A stretch of DNA of 14,074 nt, taken from contig DJEN01000077.1 of NCBI GenBank assembly GCA_002431345.1, forward strand, positions 1 to 14,074. Reading direction: 5' to 3'. This DNA comes from Megasphaera sp. UBA5897 (GTDB taxonomy: Bacteria; Bacillota; Negativicutes; Veillonellales; Megasphaeraceae). Of the stretch, positions 1-7,077 are shown in pieces. The first letter of the stretch is position 1; every line of letters begins with the position of its first letter. Position numbers and translations under genes: made by a program. The notes under the pieces are model-generated. The model searched no databases. It was not told where the DNA came from and worked only from the letters and a program-made list of their open reading frames with translations.

Positions 1-9
1 TATATTGTA

Positions 10-41
10 TTGCACACGAAATAGAATGAAGACAATACAAT
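10..41 (+). promoter_or_regulatory. Weak promoter candidate for the cys operon
   Basis: A TACAAT hexamer at 36-41 would place a transcription start near base 48, just ahead of the riboswitch aptamer, which is where a promoter is needed. The only -35-like hexamer is TTGCAC at 10-15. It is 20 nt upstream, too far for a normal sigma-70 promoter. The -10 is therefore plausible from position, while the -35 is doubtful. Confidence 0.35.
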
Positions 42-56
42 AAAGAGACATCCAAA

Positions 57-152
57 TTCATCAAGAGCAGTAGAGGGACTGGCCCAATGACACTGCGGCA
101 ACCTACAGCATGTAAGGTGCCAATTCCAGCAGGAATCTACCTGACAGATGAG
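57..152 (+). promoter_or_regulatory. SAM-I (S-box) riboswitch aptamer
   Basis: The conserved S-box core is directly readable: AGAG, then GAGGGACTGGCCC, then GGCAACC, then AAGGTGCCAATTCC, then a terminal GATGAG. The stems can be drawn. P1 pairs 57-62 with 147-152. P2 pairs GCAGT 67-71 with ACTGC 92-96, with an upper GGG/CCC (75-77/83-85). P3 pairs 101-107 with 111-118 and has one bulge. P4 pairs ATTCC 123-127 with GGAAT 132-136. The family binds S-adenosylmethionine and usually switches sulfur and methionine genes off when SAM is high. Here it precedes cysK and, by operon structure, eight further sulfate genes. The P1 3' strand CAGATGA (145-151) can also pair with TCATCTG (178-184) in the following terminator, which is the expected antiterminator. 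Confidence 0.96.
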
Positions 153-171
153 TCGCGGCAGAAGTCTATTC

Positions 172-210
172 AAGACGTCATCTGTGTATGCAGATGACGT
201 CTTATTTTTT
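172..210 (+). terminator. Riboswitch-controlled rho-independent terminator
   Basis: A perfect 13-bp stem (172-184 with 191-203) and a 6-nt loop are followed by a T-run at 205-210. It lies directly after the SAM-I aptamer and before the cysK ribosome binding site. Its left arm bases 178-184 are complementary both to its own right arm and to aptamer bases 145-151. Terminator and antiterminator are therefore mutually exclusive. SAM binding should hold P1 closed and let this terminator form. Confidence 0.93.
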
Positions 211-223
211 ATGTAAATATACT

Positions 224-230
224 AAAGGAG
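224..230 (+). promoter_or_regulatory. Ribosome binding site that fixes the cysK start
   Basis: AAAGGAG lies 8 nt before the ATG at 239. An in-frame ATG at 188 exists, but it sits in the loop of the attenuator hairpin and has no ribosome binding site. The start at 239 is therefore preferred. Confidence 0.85.
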
Positions 231-238
231 TGATATAT

Positions 239-1171
239 ATGGCACGCATTGCAAACTACTTGACAGAACTAGTTGGGAATACGCCGCTGTTAAAATTAAC
301 CCACTTTGAAGAAACATATGCACTGCAAGCTCGTATTATCGGAAAATTGGAATATATGAATCCCTTGGGAAGTGTCAAAGACCGTGTTGCATTGGCTATG
401 ATTGACGAAGGTATCCGACAAGGTCTCATCAATGAAAAGACTGTGTTAATTGAACCGACAAGCGGGAATACCGGTATCGGCCTTGCCATGGTAGCAGCAG
501 CCAAAAAACTAAAATTGATTTTGACGATGCCCGATACGATGAGTGTAGAACGACGCAAAATCGTAACAGCTCTCGGTGCTGAAGTTGTATTGACGCCTGG
601 TGCGGAAGGCATGCAAGGGAGTATTCGCAAAGCCGAAGAACTTAAACGGCAGTATGGCAATGCCTTTATTCCACAACAATTTGAAAACCCAGCCAATCCG
701 GCTATCCATCGTAAAACGACAGCCGAAGAAATATGGCGAGATACAGACGGTAAAGTAGATATTTGTATTGCCTCTGTTGGTACAGGCGGTACGATTACGG
801 GTACAGCTGAAGGATTAAAAGCCCATAATCCAAACGTGCAAATTGTAGCTGTTGAACCAAAAGATTCAGCTGTACTTCATGGTAAGCCTGCTGGATACCA
901 TCAAATTCAAGGCATTGGTGCCGGATTTATTCCGAAGGTCTTAGATACATCCTTACTGGACGAAGTAATTGACGTATCTAATGAAGATGCTTTTGAACGG
1001 GCCAGGGAAATTGCTAAAACGGATGGATTACTTGTAGGCATATCTTCTGGTGCATCCTTACAAGCCGCTTTAGAACTTGCCAAACGAGAAGAAAATAAAG
1101 GAAAAACCATTGTCGTGTTATTACCTGATGGCGGTGAACGATATTTGTCAACACCATTATTTCATATCTAA
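239..1171 (+). CDS. cysK: Cysteine synthase A (O-acetylserine sulfhydrylase)
   Basis: This is a 310-residue PLP enzyme of the CysK family, the usual length. It condenses O-acetyl-L-serine with sulfide to give L-cysteine, the last step of sulfur assimilation, in the cytosol. The PLP lysine is K47 in GSVKDR. The substrate loop TSGNTG is at residues 74-79. The phosphate-binding GTGGT is at 181-185, GIGAGF at 225-230 and the cofactor-side SSGAS at 269-273. No regulatory domain such as the CBS pair of cystathionine beta-synthase follows. It is the first gene after the SAM-I riboswitch, and sbp follows after 49 nt with no terminator between. CysM (the B isozyme) is the main alternative; the motifs and the operon favour CysK. 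Confidence 0.95.
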   Translation: MARIANYLTELVGNTPLLKLTHFEETYALQARIIGKLEYMNPLGSVKDRVALAMIDEGIRQGLINEKTVLIEPTSGNTGIGLAMVAAAKKLKLILTMPDTMSVERRKIVTALGAEVVLTPGAEGMQGSIRKAEELKRQYGNAFIPQQFENPANPAIHRKTTAEEIWRDTDGKVDICIASVGTGGTITGTAEGLKAHNPNVQIVAVEPKDSAVLHGKPAGYHQIQGIGAGFIPKVLDTSLLDEVIDVSNEDAFERAREIAKTDGLLVGISSGASLQAALELAKREENKGKTIVVLLPDGGERYLSTPLFHI

Positions 1172-1220
1172 AAGATAGGGTAATGAATATGGGGGAAATC
1201 ATGAAAAGGGGGAATATGTA

Positions 1221-2261
1221 ATGAATAAAAAACGAATTGTTTTAGCTATTGCTTTAAGTGTTACCGTAGCGGCCTCTATATTTATCAGTGGTTGCGGTAG
1301 CAAAACGGCGCAGAAAGATGGGGCGGTGACATTAACCAACGTATCGTATGATCCGACACGGGAATTATATCAGCAATATAATCCGCTGTTTCAGCAGCAT
1401 TATAAAGAAAAAACAGGTAAGGATATTCAAATTATCCAGTCTCATGGCGGCTCCGGTGGTCAGGCTCGTTCAGTTATTGAAGGGAATAAAGCCGATGTTG
1501 TGACGCTGGCACTTGCTCATGATATTATGTTGATTGAAAAATCAGGATTAATTCAGCCAGGATGGCTGCAAGAATTTGATAAACAATCGTCGCCATATAC
1601 ATCGACCATTGTATTCTTGGTTCGTAAAGGTAACCCGAAACAAATTAAAGACTGGGACGATTTGATTAAGCCAGGTGTCAATGTCATTACGCCGGATCCT
1701 AAGAGCAGCGGTGGCGCATGTTGGAACTTCTTGGCAGCTTGGGCATATGGGCAACAGAAATTTAACAATGATGAAGCAAAGACCAAGGATTTTGTTGCCA
1801 GCTTATACAAAAACGTATCTGTCATGGATTCAGGTGCTCGCGGCGCAACGACGACGTTCGTAGAAAACGGTCAGGGCGATGTCTTAATTGCTTGGGAAAA
1901 TGAAGCCATTAATTCTGTGCATCAACAGCCGAATGATTTTGAAATCGTAACGCCGAGCATTAGTATTTTAGCACAGCCGAGTGTTGCTGTCGTTTCGAGA
2001 AATGCGAAGAAAAATAAAACAACCGACGCAGCTAAAGAATATTTATCCTATTTATATTCTGATGAAGCTCAGCGAATTATTGGGAAAAACGGCTATCGAC
2101 CGTCCAATCCGGATATTTTAAAAGAATTTGCAGATACTTTTAATTTACAGGTAAAACTGGTAACGATTGATGATTTTGGTGGCTGGGATAAAGCATACGA
2201 TACGTTCTTTCATGACGGTGCTGTGTTTGATCAGATTATGGAAACAGTCAATGCCAAGTAA
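1221..2261 (+). CDS. sbp: Sulfate-binding lipoprotein of the sulfate ABC importer
   Basis: This 346-residue extracytoplasmic solute receptor belongs to the Sbp/CysP family. It begins with a lipoprotein signal peptide: positive MNKKR, a hydrophobic stretch, then lipobox ISGC with C25 as the lipidated residue. A membrane-anchored receptor fits a cell without free periplasmic binding, or one that tethers it. Family motifs follow: NVSYDPTRELY (about 40-50), SHGGSGGQAR (about 74-82), ADVVTLAL (about 91-98), SSGG (about 162-165) and WENEA. The second family signature is normally NPK(S/T)SGxAR; here it reads DPKSSGGAC, so the terminal Arg is Cys. The start has a strong AAAAGGGGGAA site 8 nt upstream. 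The permease and ATPase genes follow directly. Thiosulfate, molybdate or tungstate are conceivable ligands, but operon partners and motifs favour sulfate. Confidence 0.93.
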   Translation: MNKKRIVLAIALSVTVAASIFISGCGSKTAQKDGAVTLTNVSYDPTRELYQQYNPLFQQHYKEKTGKDIQIIQSHGGSGGQARSVIEGNKADVVTLALAHDIMLIEKSGLIQPGWLQEFDKQSSPYTSTIVFLVRKGNPKQIKDWDDLIKPGVNVITPDPKSSGGACWNFLAAWAYGQQKFNNDEAKTKDFVASLYKNVSVMDSGARGATTTFVENGQGDVLIAWENEAINSVHQQPNDFEIVTPSISILAQPSVAVVSRNAKKNKTTDAAKEYLSYLYSDEAQRIIGKNGYRPSNPDILKEFADTFNLQVKLVTIDDFGGWDKAYDTFFHDGAVFDQIMETVNAK

Positions 2262-2278
2262 GGAGTGAACTAGATAAA

Positions 2279-3124
2279 ATGCGTACATGGTTTCATCGAC
2301 AACAACATACAAGCCGTGTCATACCGGGATTTGGTTTGACCATGGGCATTTCAGTGACGATGATGTCCCTATTGGTTTTCATTCCTTTGGCGTCTGTCTT
2401 AGCTTATTCATTACATCTTGATGCAAAAGATTTTCTAAAATTGATTACCAATGATGGTATACGAAATTCCTTTGTCACCAGTATTTCTTGTTCCCTCATT
2501 GCGGCATTGATCAATTGCGTATTTGGCCTGATTTTGGCTTGGGTACTGGTGCGATACGAATTTACAGGGAAAAAATTGCTCAACGGTTTGATTGAACTGC
2601 CTTTTGCACTGCCGACGGCTGTCGCCGGGATTACCCTGTCCAAATTATATGCTGATACAGGCTGGCTGGGAGCGCCTTTTGCGCAGGCTGGCATTGCCAT
2701 TGCCTATACGAAAATCGGCTTGACTATTGCTTTGATTTTTGTGGGTATTCCCTATGCAGTTCGTTCGATTCAGCCTGTATTAGAAAAATTAGATCCATCG
2801 TACGAAGAAGCCGGCAACATGTTGGGAGCAGGATCGCTTACAATCTTTCGGCGGATTATCTTGCCGGAATTGCGTCCAGCTATTTTGACAGGATTTGGCT
2901 TGGCTTTTGCTCGTGGCTTGGGAGAATACGGCAGTGTTATTTATATTGCCGGCAACAGTGCCAAGAATCAGACTCAAGTCGTTTCGTACGTGATTATGCA
3001 GAAATTAAACTATGTAGACTACGCCAGCGCGACAGCCATTGCTTTAGCGATGTTGATCATTGCCTTTGCTGTACTGTTTGCCATTAATGTTGTACAAATA
3101 CGACAGGCTGCGCGGACAGTCTAG
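2279..3124 (+). CDS. cysT: Sulfate ABC transporter permease CysT (CysU)
   Basis: This 281-residue integral membrane protein is one half of the sulfate channel in the cytoplasmic membrane. About six hydrophobic segments can be seen, the first at residues 21-43. The EAA loop that docks to the ATPase is at about 176-197 (EEAGNMLGAG, then ILPELRP). It is followed by the family's ARGLGEYGSV at 211-220. The order binding protein, CysT, CysW, CysA is the standard one. The nearest ribosome binding site, AGGAG at 2261-2265, overlaps the sbp stop codon and lies 13 nt from the ATG. That is longer than usual, so translational coupling to sbp is likely. Confidence 0.93.
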   Translation: MRTWFHRQQHTSRVIPGFGLTMGISVTMMSLLVFIPLASVLAYSLHLDAKDFLKLITNDGIRNSFVTSISCSLIAALINCVFGLILAWVLVRYEFTGKKLLNGLIELPFALPTAVAGITLSKLYADTGWLGAPFAQAGIAIAYTKIGLTIALIFVGIPYAVRSIQPVLEKLDPSYEEAGNMLGAGSLTIFRRIILPELRPAILTGFGLAFARGLGEYGSVIYIAGNSAKNQTQVVSYVIMQKLNYVDYASATAIALAMLIIAFAVLFAINVVQIRQAARTV

Positions 3125-3139
3125 AAAGGGAGGGAAACA

Positions 3140-3973
3140 ATGAAACGAAGTAAAACAGAACGAGTACTGATTGCAGTCAGTGTCTTGTTTATTGTCGTCA
3201 TGTTGATAATCCCTTTGATTTCGGTTGTGTATAATTCGTTGCAGCGCGGTTTTGCTTTTTATGTCGAATCCTTGACAACGGACTATGTTGTATCAGCCTT
3301 GGAAGTCACTTTGCTGGCAACTATCATTGCCTTAGTTATTAATACCTTTTTTGGCATTACGGCAGCTTGGGCGATTACGAAATTTGATTTTCCTGGTAAA
3401 CATATTATGACTACCTTGGTAGATATACCCTTTTCGATTTCACCGGTTATCGCCGGCTTGGCTTTCATTATGACCTTTGGCCGTATGGGTTGGGCTATGC
3501 CGTATATTGATGAATTATCAGAATGGCTGGGCACGGATATTCAAATTGTCTTTGCCCTTCCAGGTGTTATTTTGGCAACGATTTTCGTCACGTTCCCTTT
3601 TGTATTTCGAGAAATTATGCCGGTATTGAGTGCCAGCGGGCGAGATGAAGAAGAAGCTGCTGCTTTAATGGGTGCCAGCGGCTGGATGATTTTCTTTAAA
3701 ATTACATTACCGCAAATGAAATGGGCCTTATTATATGGTGTCATCCTTTGTACAGCCAGAGCTCTTGGGGAATTTGGTGCAGTTAGTGCCTTGTCCAAGA
3801 CGCGAGGCGAAACGTTTACACTTCCCTTGGAAATTGATGCACTGTATCAGTCTGGTATGGCCGATTCGATTACGGCAGCTTTTTCCGTATCATCTCTTTT
3901 GGTAATACTTGCCGTTATCGTCTTATTGCTGCGGACGTTTATTGAGTATAAAGCCAAAAAAAATTCGATATAA
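3140..3973 (+). CDS. cysW: Sulfate ABC transporter permease CysW
   Basis: This 277-residue membrane protein is the second permease of the sulfate importer and partner of CysT. Hydrophobic segments start at residues 9-31. The EAA loop is at about 171-191 (EEAAALMGASG, then ITLPQMKW), followed by ARALGEFGAVSALS (about 206-219), the CysW counterpart of the ARGLGEYGSV segment in CysT. A GGGAGGG site lies 5 nt before the ATG. It is 15 nt from both cysT and cysA. The tail KAKKNSI is basic and probably cytoplasmic. Molybdate permeases share the fold, but the paired CysT/CysW arrangement is typical of sulfate and thiosulfate systems. Confidence 0.93.
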   Translation: MKRSKTERVLIAVSVLFIVVMLIIPLISVVYNSLQRGFAFYVESLTTDYVVSALEVTLLATIIALVINTFFGITAAWAITKFDFPGKHIMTTLVDIPFSISPVIAGLAFIMTFGRMGWAMPYIDELSEWLGTDIQIVFALPGVILATIFVTFPFVFREIMPVLSASGRDEEEAAALMGASGWMIFFKITLPQMKWALLYGVILCTARALGEFGAVSALSKTRGETFTLPLEIDALYQSGMADSITAAFSVSSLLVILAVIVLLLRTFIEYKAKKNSI

Positions 3974-3988
3974 AAGGAGGATTTACGC

Positions 3989-5050
3989 ATGTACGTAGCG
4001 ATGAAACATATAGAAAAACATTATGGCGACTTTAAAGCGTCTGATGATGTCAATTTTGGCATAGAAAAAGGAAAACTTGTCGCCCTCTTAGGTCCTAGCG
4101 GCAGCGGTAAAACGACGATTCTGCGCATGCTTGCAGGCCTTGAATATCCCGACAGCGGTGATATTTGGATTCACGATCAGCGCATGAATGATGTACCGCC
4201 TGCCAAGAGAGGCATTGGTTTTGTCTTTCAAAACTATGCCTTATTCCGGTATATGACCGTATTTGACAATATTGCCTTTGGTCTAACCATTCAAAAGAAA
4301 CCGGCCAAAGAAATTCGCGAACGTGTCCATTATTTAATTCATTTGGTTGGATTGTCCGGTATGGCAGATCGCTATCCCAATCAGCTTTCCGGCGGCCAGC
4401 GGCAGCGTGTGGCTTTTGCCAGGGCGTTAGCTCCTAATCCGCAGGTCCTGCTGCTGGATGAACCGTTTGCGGCCATTGATGCCAAAGTGCGGCAGGGACT
4501 TCGCAACTGGCTGAAAGAAACGATTCACCGTGTTGGCATAACGAGTATTTTTGTTACGCATGACCAGGAAGAAGCCGTCGAGGTAGCCGATGAAATTATT
4601 GTGACAAATCACGGGCGCGTCGAACAAGTCGGCACGCCGCAGGAAATATATAAAACTCCGCAGACGCCGTTTGTTGCTCAATTTATAGGCAATTCCACTA
4701 TTGTGAACAATTATAGCCAGCTAAACGGATTTGCCTTTATTCCGGGAGCCGACCAGGCCGTTATCCGACCGGAATTTGTCAAAATATATAAAATGGGAAC
4801 GCTGCAGCAATACGGCAGTGCCGCTGAAGAAGGCACGGTCGAAACTATCGTGTTCCGCGGCAATCATCTGGATGTTTCCATTCGCATCAAAGGATTGCTG
4901 GTTCATGGTGAATACTCGATGGATGCGGCACCGCTGGCTGTCGGAGAAACAGTACAGGTGCTGATTTACCGGCTATACATTTTTGATAAAGAACGAACGT
5001 ATCTGACCGAAAACGGTGCAATGAAGGCTGGTAACGTATTTTATATTTAA
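3989..5050 (+). CDS. cysA: Sulfate/thiosulfate import ATP-binding protein CysA
   Basis: This 353-residue ABC ATPase powers sulfate uptake through CysT/CysW. All catalytic elements are intact: Walker A GPSGSGKT at 35-42, Q-loop at QN 81-82, signature LSGGQRQR at 133-140, Walker B LLLDEP at 154-159, D-loop AAID at 161-164, and switch histidine H191 in VTHD. Residues from about 240 onward form a beta-rich accessory region like the regulatory TOBE-type tail of CysA and MalK proteins. The length is close to the roughly 360 usual for CysA. An AAGGAGG site lies 8 nt before the ATG. The tight packing with cysW (15 nt) supports assignment to the sulfate system rather than another CysA-like importer. 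Confidence 0.94.
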   Translation: MYVAMKHIEKHYGDFKASDDVNFGIEKGKLVALLGPSGSGKTTILRMLAGLEYPDSGDIWIHDQRMNDVPPAKRGIGFVFQNYALFRYMTVFDNIAFGLTIQKKPAKEIRERVHYLIHLVGLSGMADRYPNQLSGGQRQRVAFARALAPNPQVLLLDEPFAAIDAKVRQGLRNWLKETIHRVGITSIFVTHDQEEAVEVADEIIVTNHGRVEQVGTPQEIYKTPQTPFVAQFIGNSTIVNNYSQLNGFAFIPGADQAVIRPEFVKIYKMGTLQQYGSAAEEGTVETIVFRGNHLDVSIRIKGLLVHGEYSMDAAPLAVGETVQVLIYRLYIFDKERTYLTENGAMKAGNVFYI

Positions 5051-5064
5051 AGGAGGACATAAGG

Positions 5065-6762
5065 GTGCAGATAGAAAAGCGGCAAATTCTTCATACAGAT
5101 GTTTTGATTATTGGTGGCGGTACGGCGGGGTGTTATGCGGCACTGACGTTGCATGAACGAACCCATGCCAACGTCATTATTGCAGAAAAGGCCAATATAC
5201 GGCGCAGCGGCTGTCTGGCAGCAGGCGTGAATGCCCTGAATGCCTATATTACCAAAGGCCATACGCCGCAGTTTTATGTTGATTATGCCAAAAAGGATGC
5301 AGAAGGGATTGTACGCGATGACTTGCTGTTGTCCATGGCAAAACGCTTGAATGCCGTAACCCGCCGCTTAGAAGAATTGGGCCTTGTTATTCTCAAAGAT
5401 GAACAGGGAGAATATGTTACGCGCGGCAGCCGCAATATCAAAATCAACGGGGAAAATATCAAGACGATTTTGGCGGATGCCGTGAAGAAGCTGGAACGGG
5501 TGCAGGTCATCAATCATTTGAATATTACGGACTATCTTGTCAAAGATAACCGTATATTAGGCGCTTTTGGCTTTCGTATTACCGACGGCACGGCGTATGA
5601 AATTCGTGCCAAAGCCGTAATTTGTACTACTGGCGGCGCGTCCGGCTTATACCGGCCCAATAATCCGGGATTTTCCCGGCATAAAATGTGGTATTCCCCC
5701 TTTAATACAGGTGCCGGCTATGCCATGGGGATTCGGGCCGGTGCAGAAATGACGACTTTTGAAATGCGTTTCATTGCCCTGCGGTGCAAAGATACGATTG
5801 CGCCGACGGGAACCATTGCCCAAGGGGTAGGTGCCAAACAAGTCAATTCCCGCGGCGAAGTGTATGAAACGCACTATGGTCTGACGACATCACAGCGCCT
5901 GTACGGCACAGTCAAGGAAACGCAGGAAGGCCGCGGGCCATGCTACTTGCAGACAAAAGGCATTACGCCGCAGCAGGATGCGGCATTATACAAAGCGTAT
6001 TTGAACATGGCTCCCAGCCAAACGCTGAAATGGATAGAAGACGGAAAAAAGCCCAGCCAGCAGAATGTAGAAATCGAAGGGACAGAGCCTTATGTAGTAG
6101 GCGGGCATACAGCCAGCGGCTATTGGGTTGATACGCAGCGGGAAACGACAATTCACAATCTCTATGCTGCCGGCGACGTAGCTGGCGGCTGTCCGCAAAA
6201 ATATGTTACCGGTGCATTGGCAGAAGGGGAAATTGCGGCCCAGGCGATTGCCAAAAGTTTGGCACTGCAGGAAGAAGTCCTGCTGCCTAAAGAAGAAGAA
6301 CAAGCGCTTCTTAAAGAAAAAATCAACGAATATACTGGTTATTTGCAACAGGACAGCGCATTTTTTACGACAGAACAATTAGAAGAAGCGATGCAGAAAA
6401 TCATGGATACCTATGCCGGCGGTATTGGCAGTCAGTATCAATACAATGAAAAACAGCTGGCATTGGCCAAAGAAAAAATTGCGCAGATTGAAGCACTCAG
6501 CCAGCATCTTCATGCAGATACGCTGCATGAGCTGATGTTTATATATGAATTGAAAGACAGACTGACAGTCTGCCAGGTATTAATTGCCCATCTGAAAGCT
6601 CGCAAAGAGACAAGATGGCACTGCTTTGCCGAAAATCTTGATTATCCGGAAAAGCGAAGCGAATGGCTGAAATATGTCAATTCCAAACAGATAGACGGGA
6701 CGATTCATATGATCTATCGAGACCTTGTACAAGGAGATGTACGTTATGAGCATACGCATTAA
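5065..6762 (+). CDS. aprA: AprA-like adenylylsulfate (APS) reductase flavoprotein subunit
   Basis: This 565-residue flavoprotein belongs to the AprA branch of the fumarate reductase/succinate dehydrogenase family. It is inferred to reduce APS to sulfite and AMP in the cytosol. The FAD dinucleotide motif GGGTAG is at 17-22. The RRSGCLAAGVNALNAY segment (46-61) matches the AprA signature around an FAD/substrate-site Asn. GGHTASGYWVD (346-356) carries the His conserved in the family. NLYAAGDVAGG (365-375) is the second FAD-contacting motif. The start is GTG, with AGGAGG 8 nt upstream. It lies 14 nt after cysA and overlaps the ferredoxin-like subunit gene by 17 nt. It is shorter than dissimilatory AprA (roughly 610-670). 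The operon holds transport, CysDN and CysK and no dissimilatory sulfite reductase, so the role is probably assimilatory. L-aspartate oxidase and fumarate reductase are alternatives that context makes unlikely. Confidence 0.85.
   Translation: MQIEKRQILHTDVLIIGGGTAGCYAALTLHERTHANVIIAEKANIRRSGCLAAGVNALNAYITKGHTPQFYVDYAKKDAEGIVRDDLLLSMAKRLNAVTRRLEELGLVILKDEQGEYVTRGSRNIKINGENIKTILADAVKKLERVQVINHLNITDYLVKDNRILGAFGFRITDGTAYEIRAKAVICTTGGASGLYRPNNPGFSRHKMWYSPFNTGAGYAMGIRAGAEMTTFEMRFIALRCKDTIAPTGTIAQGVGAKQVNSRGEVYETHYGLTTSQRLYGTVKETQEGRGPCYLQTKGITPQQDAALYKAYLNMAPSQTLKWIEDGKKPSQQNVEIEGTEPYVVGGHTASGYWVDTQRETTIHNLYAAGDVAGGCPQKYVTGALAEGEIAAQAIAKSLALQEEVLLPKEEEQALLKEKINEYTGYLQQDSAFFTTEQLEEAMQKIMDTYAGGIGSQYQYNEKQLALAKEKIAQIEALSQHLHADTLHELMFIYELKDRLTVCQVLIAHLKARKETRWHCFAENLDYPEKRSEWLKYVNSKQIDGTIHMIYRDLVQGDVRYEHTH
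6731..6736 (+). promoter_or_regulatory. Ribosome binding site for aprB inside aprA
   Basis: AAGGAG lies within the last codons of aprA, 9 nt before the ATG at 6746. It decides for that ATG over an in-frame TTG at 6725, which lies upstream of the site, and over the ATG at 6737, which directly follows it. Confidence 0.75.
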
Positions 6763-7060
6763 GCAAGAAACGTGTATTGGCTGCGGTCAATGCATCGATG
6801 TGTGTCCGGGCAGTTTGATTGGCCGGGGCAAAGACGGCAAGGCACAGATGCAGTACCCCAAGGACTGCTGGGGCTGTGTATCCTGCGTCAAAGAGTGTCC
6901 TGTCGGAGCTATTGATTTTTATCTTGGTGCCGATATGGGCGGCCGCGGCAGTACTATGCATACCGTCAAAGAAGGCCGCTTCACCCATTGGTGCATTCAG
7001 CTGCCGACAGGAGAAGAGAAAACGATTACTGTCGACGCAAAAGAAGCAAATACATATTGA
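6746..7060 (+). CDS. aprB: AprB-like ferredoxin subunit of APS reductase, two [4Fe-4S] clusters
   Basis: This 104-residue iron-sulfur protein carries two complete CxxCxxCxxxCP motifs: C10, C13, C16, C20 and C41, C44, C47, C51. Each set can contribute to a [4Fe-4S] cluster. It is inferred to pass electrons to the flavin of AprA, with which its gene overlaps by 17 nt, a sign of coupled translation and a tight complex. The segment after the clusters (about 52-104) is short. AprB of sulfate-reducing bacteria is about 150-165 residues, with a C-terminal arm that wraps AprA; that arm appears to be missing. A free 2[4Fe-4S] ferredoxin is the alternative reading. Position and the CWGCVSC motif favour a dedicated subunit. 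Confidence 0.85.
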   Translation: MSIRIKQETCIGCGQCIDVCPGSLIGRGKDGKAQMQYPKDCWGCVSCVKECPVGAIDFYLGADMGGRGSTMHTVKEGRFTHWCIQLPTGEEKTITVDAKEANTY

Positions 7061-7065
7061 TTATT

Positions 7066-7071
7066 GGGAGG
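7066..7071 (+). promoter_or_regulatory. Ribosome binding site that fixes the cysD start
   Basis: GGGAGG lies 6 nt before the ATG at 7078. The open frame runs back to 6988, but that would overlap aprB by 73 nt and add 30 residues absent from CysD. The start at 7078 is therefore chosen. Confidence 0.85.
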
Positions 7072-7077
7072 TATATT

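Noticed and set aside
188..238. An upstream in-frame ATG that would lengthen CysK by 17 residues
   Set aside because: It lies in the loop of the riboswitch terminator, has no ribosome binding site, and the added residues do not resemble CysK. The ATG at 239 has AAAGGAG at the right distance.
5065..6762. Reading AprA as L-aspartate oxidase or a fumarate reductase flavoprotein
   Set aside because: The RRSG...GVNALNAY segment, the paired two-cluster ferredoxin subunit and the CysDN neighbours all fit APS reductase better.
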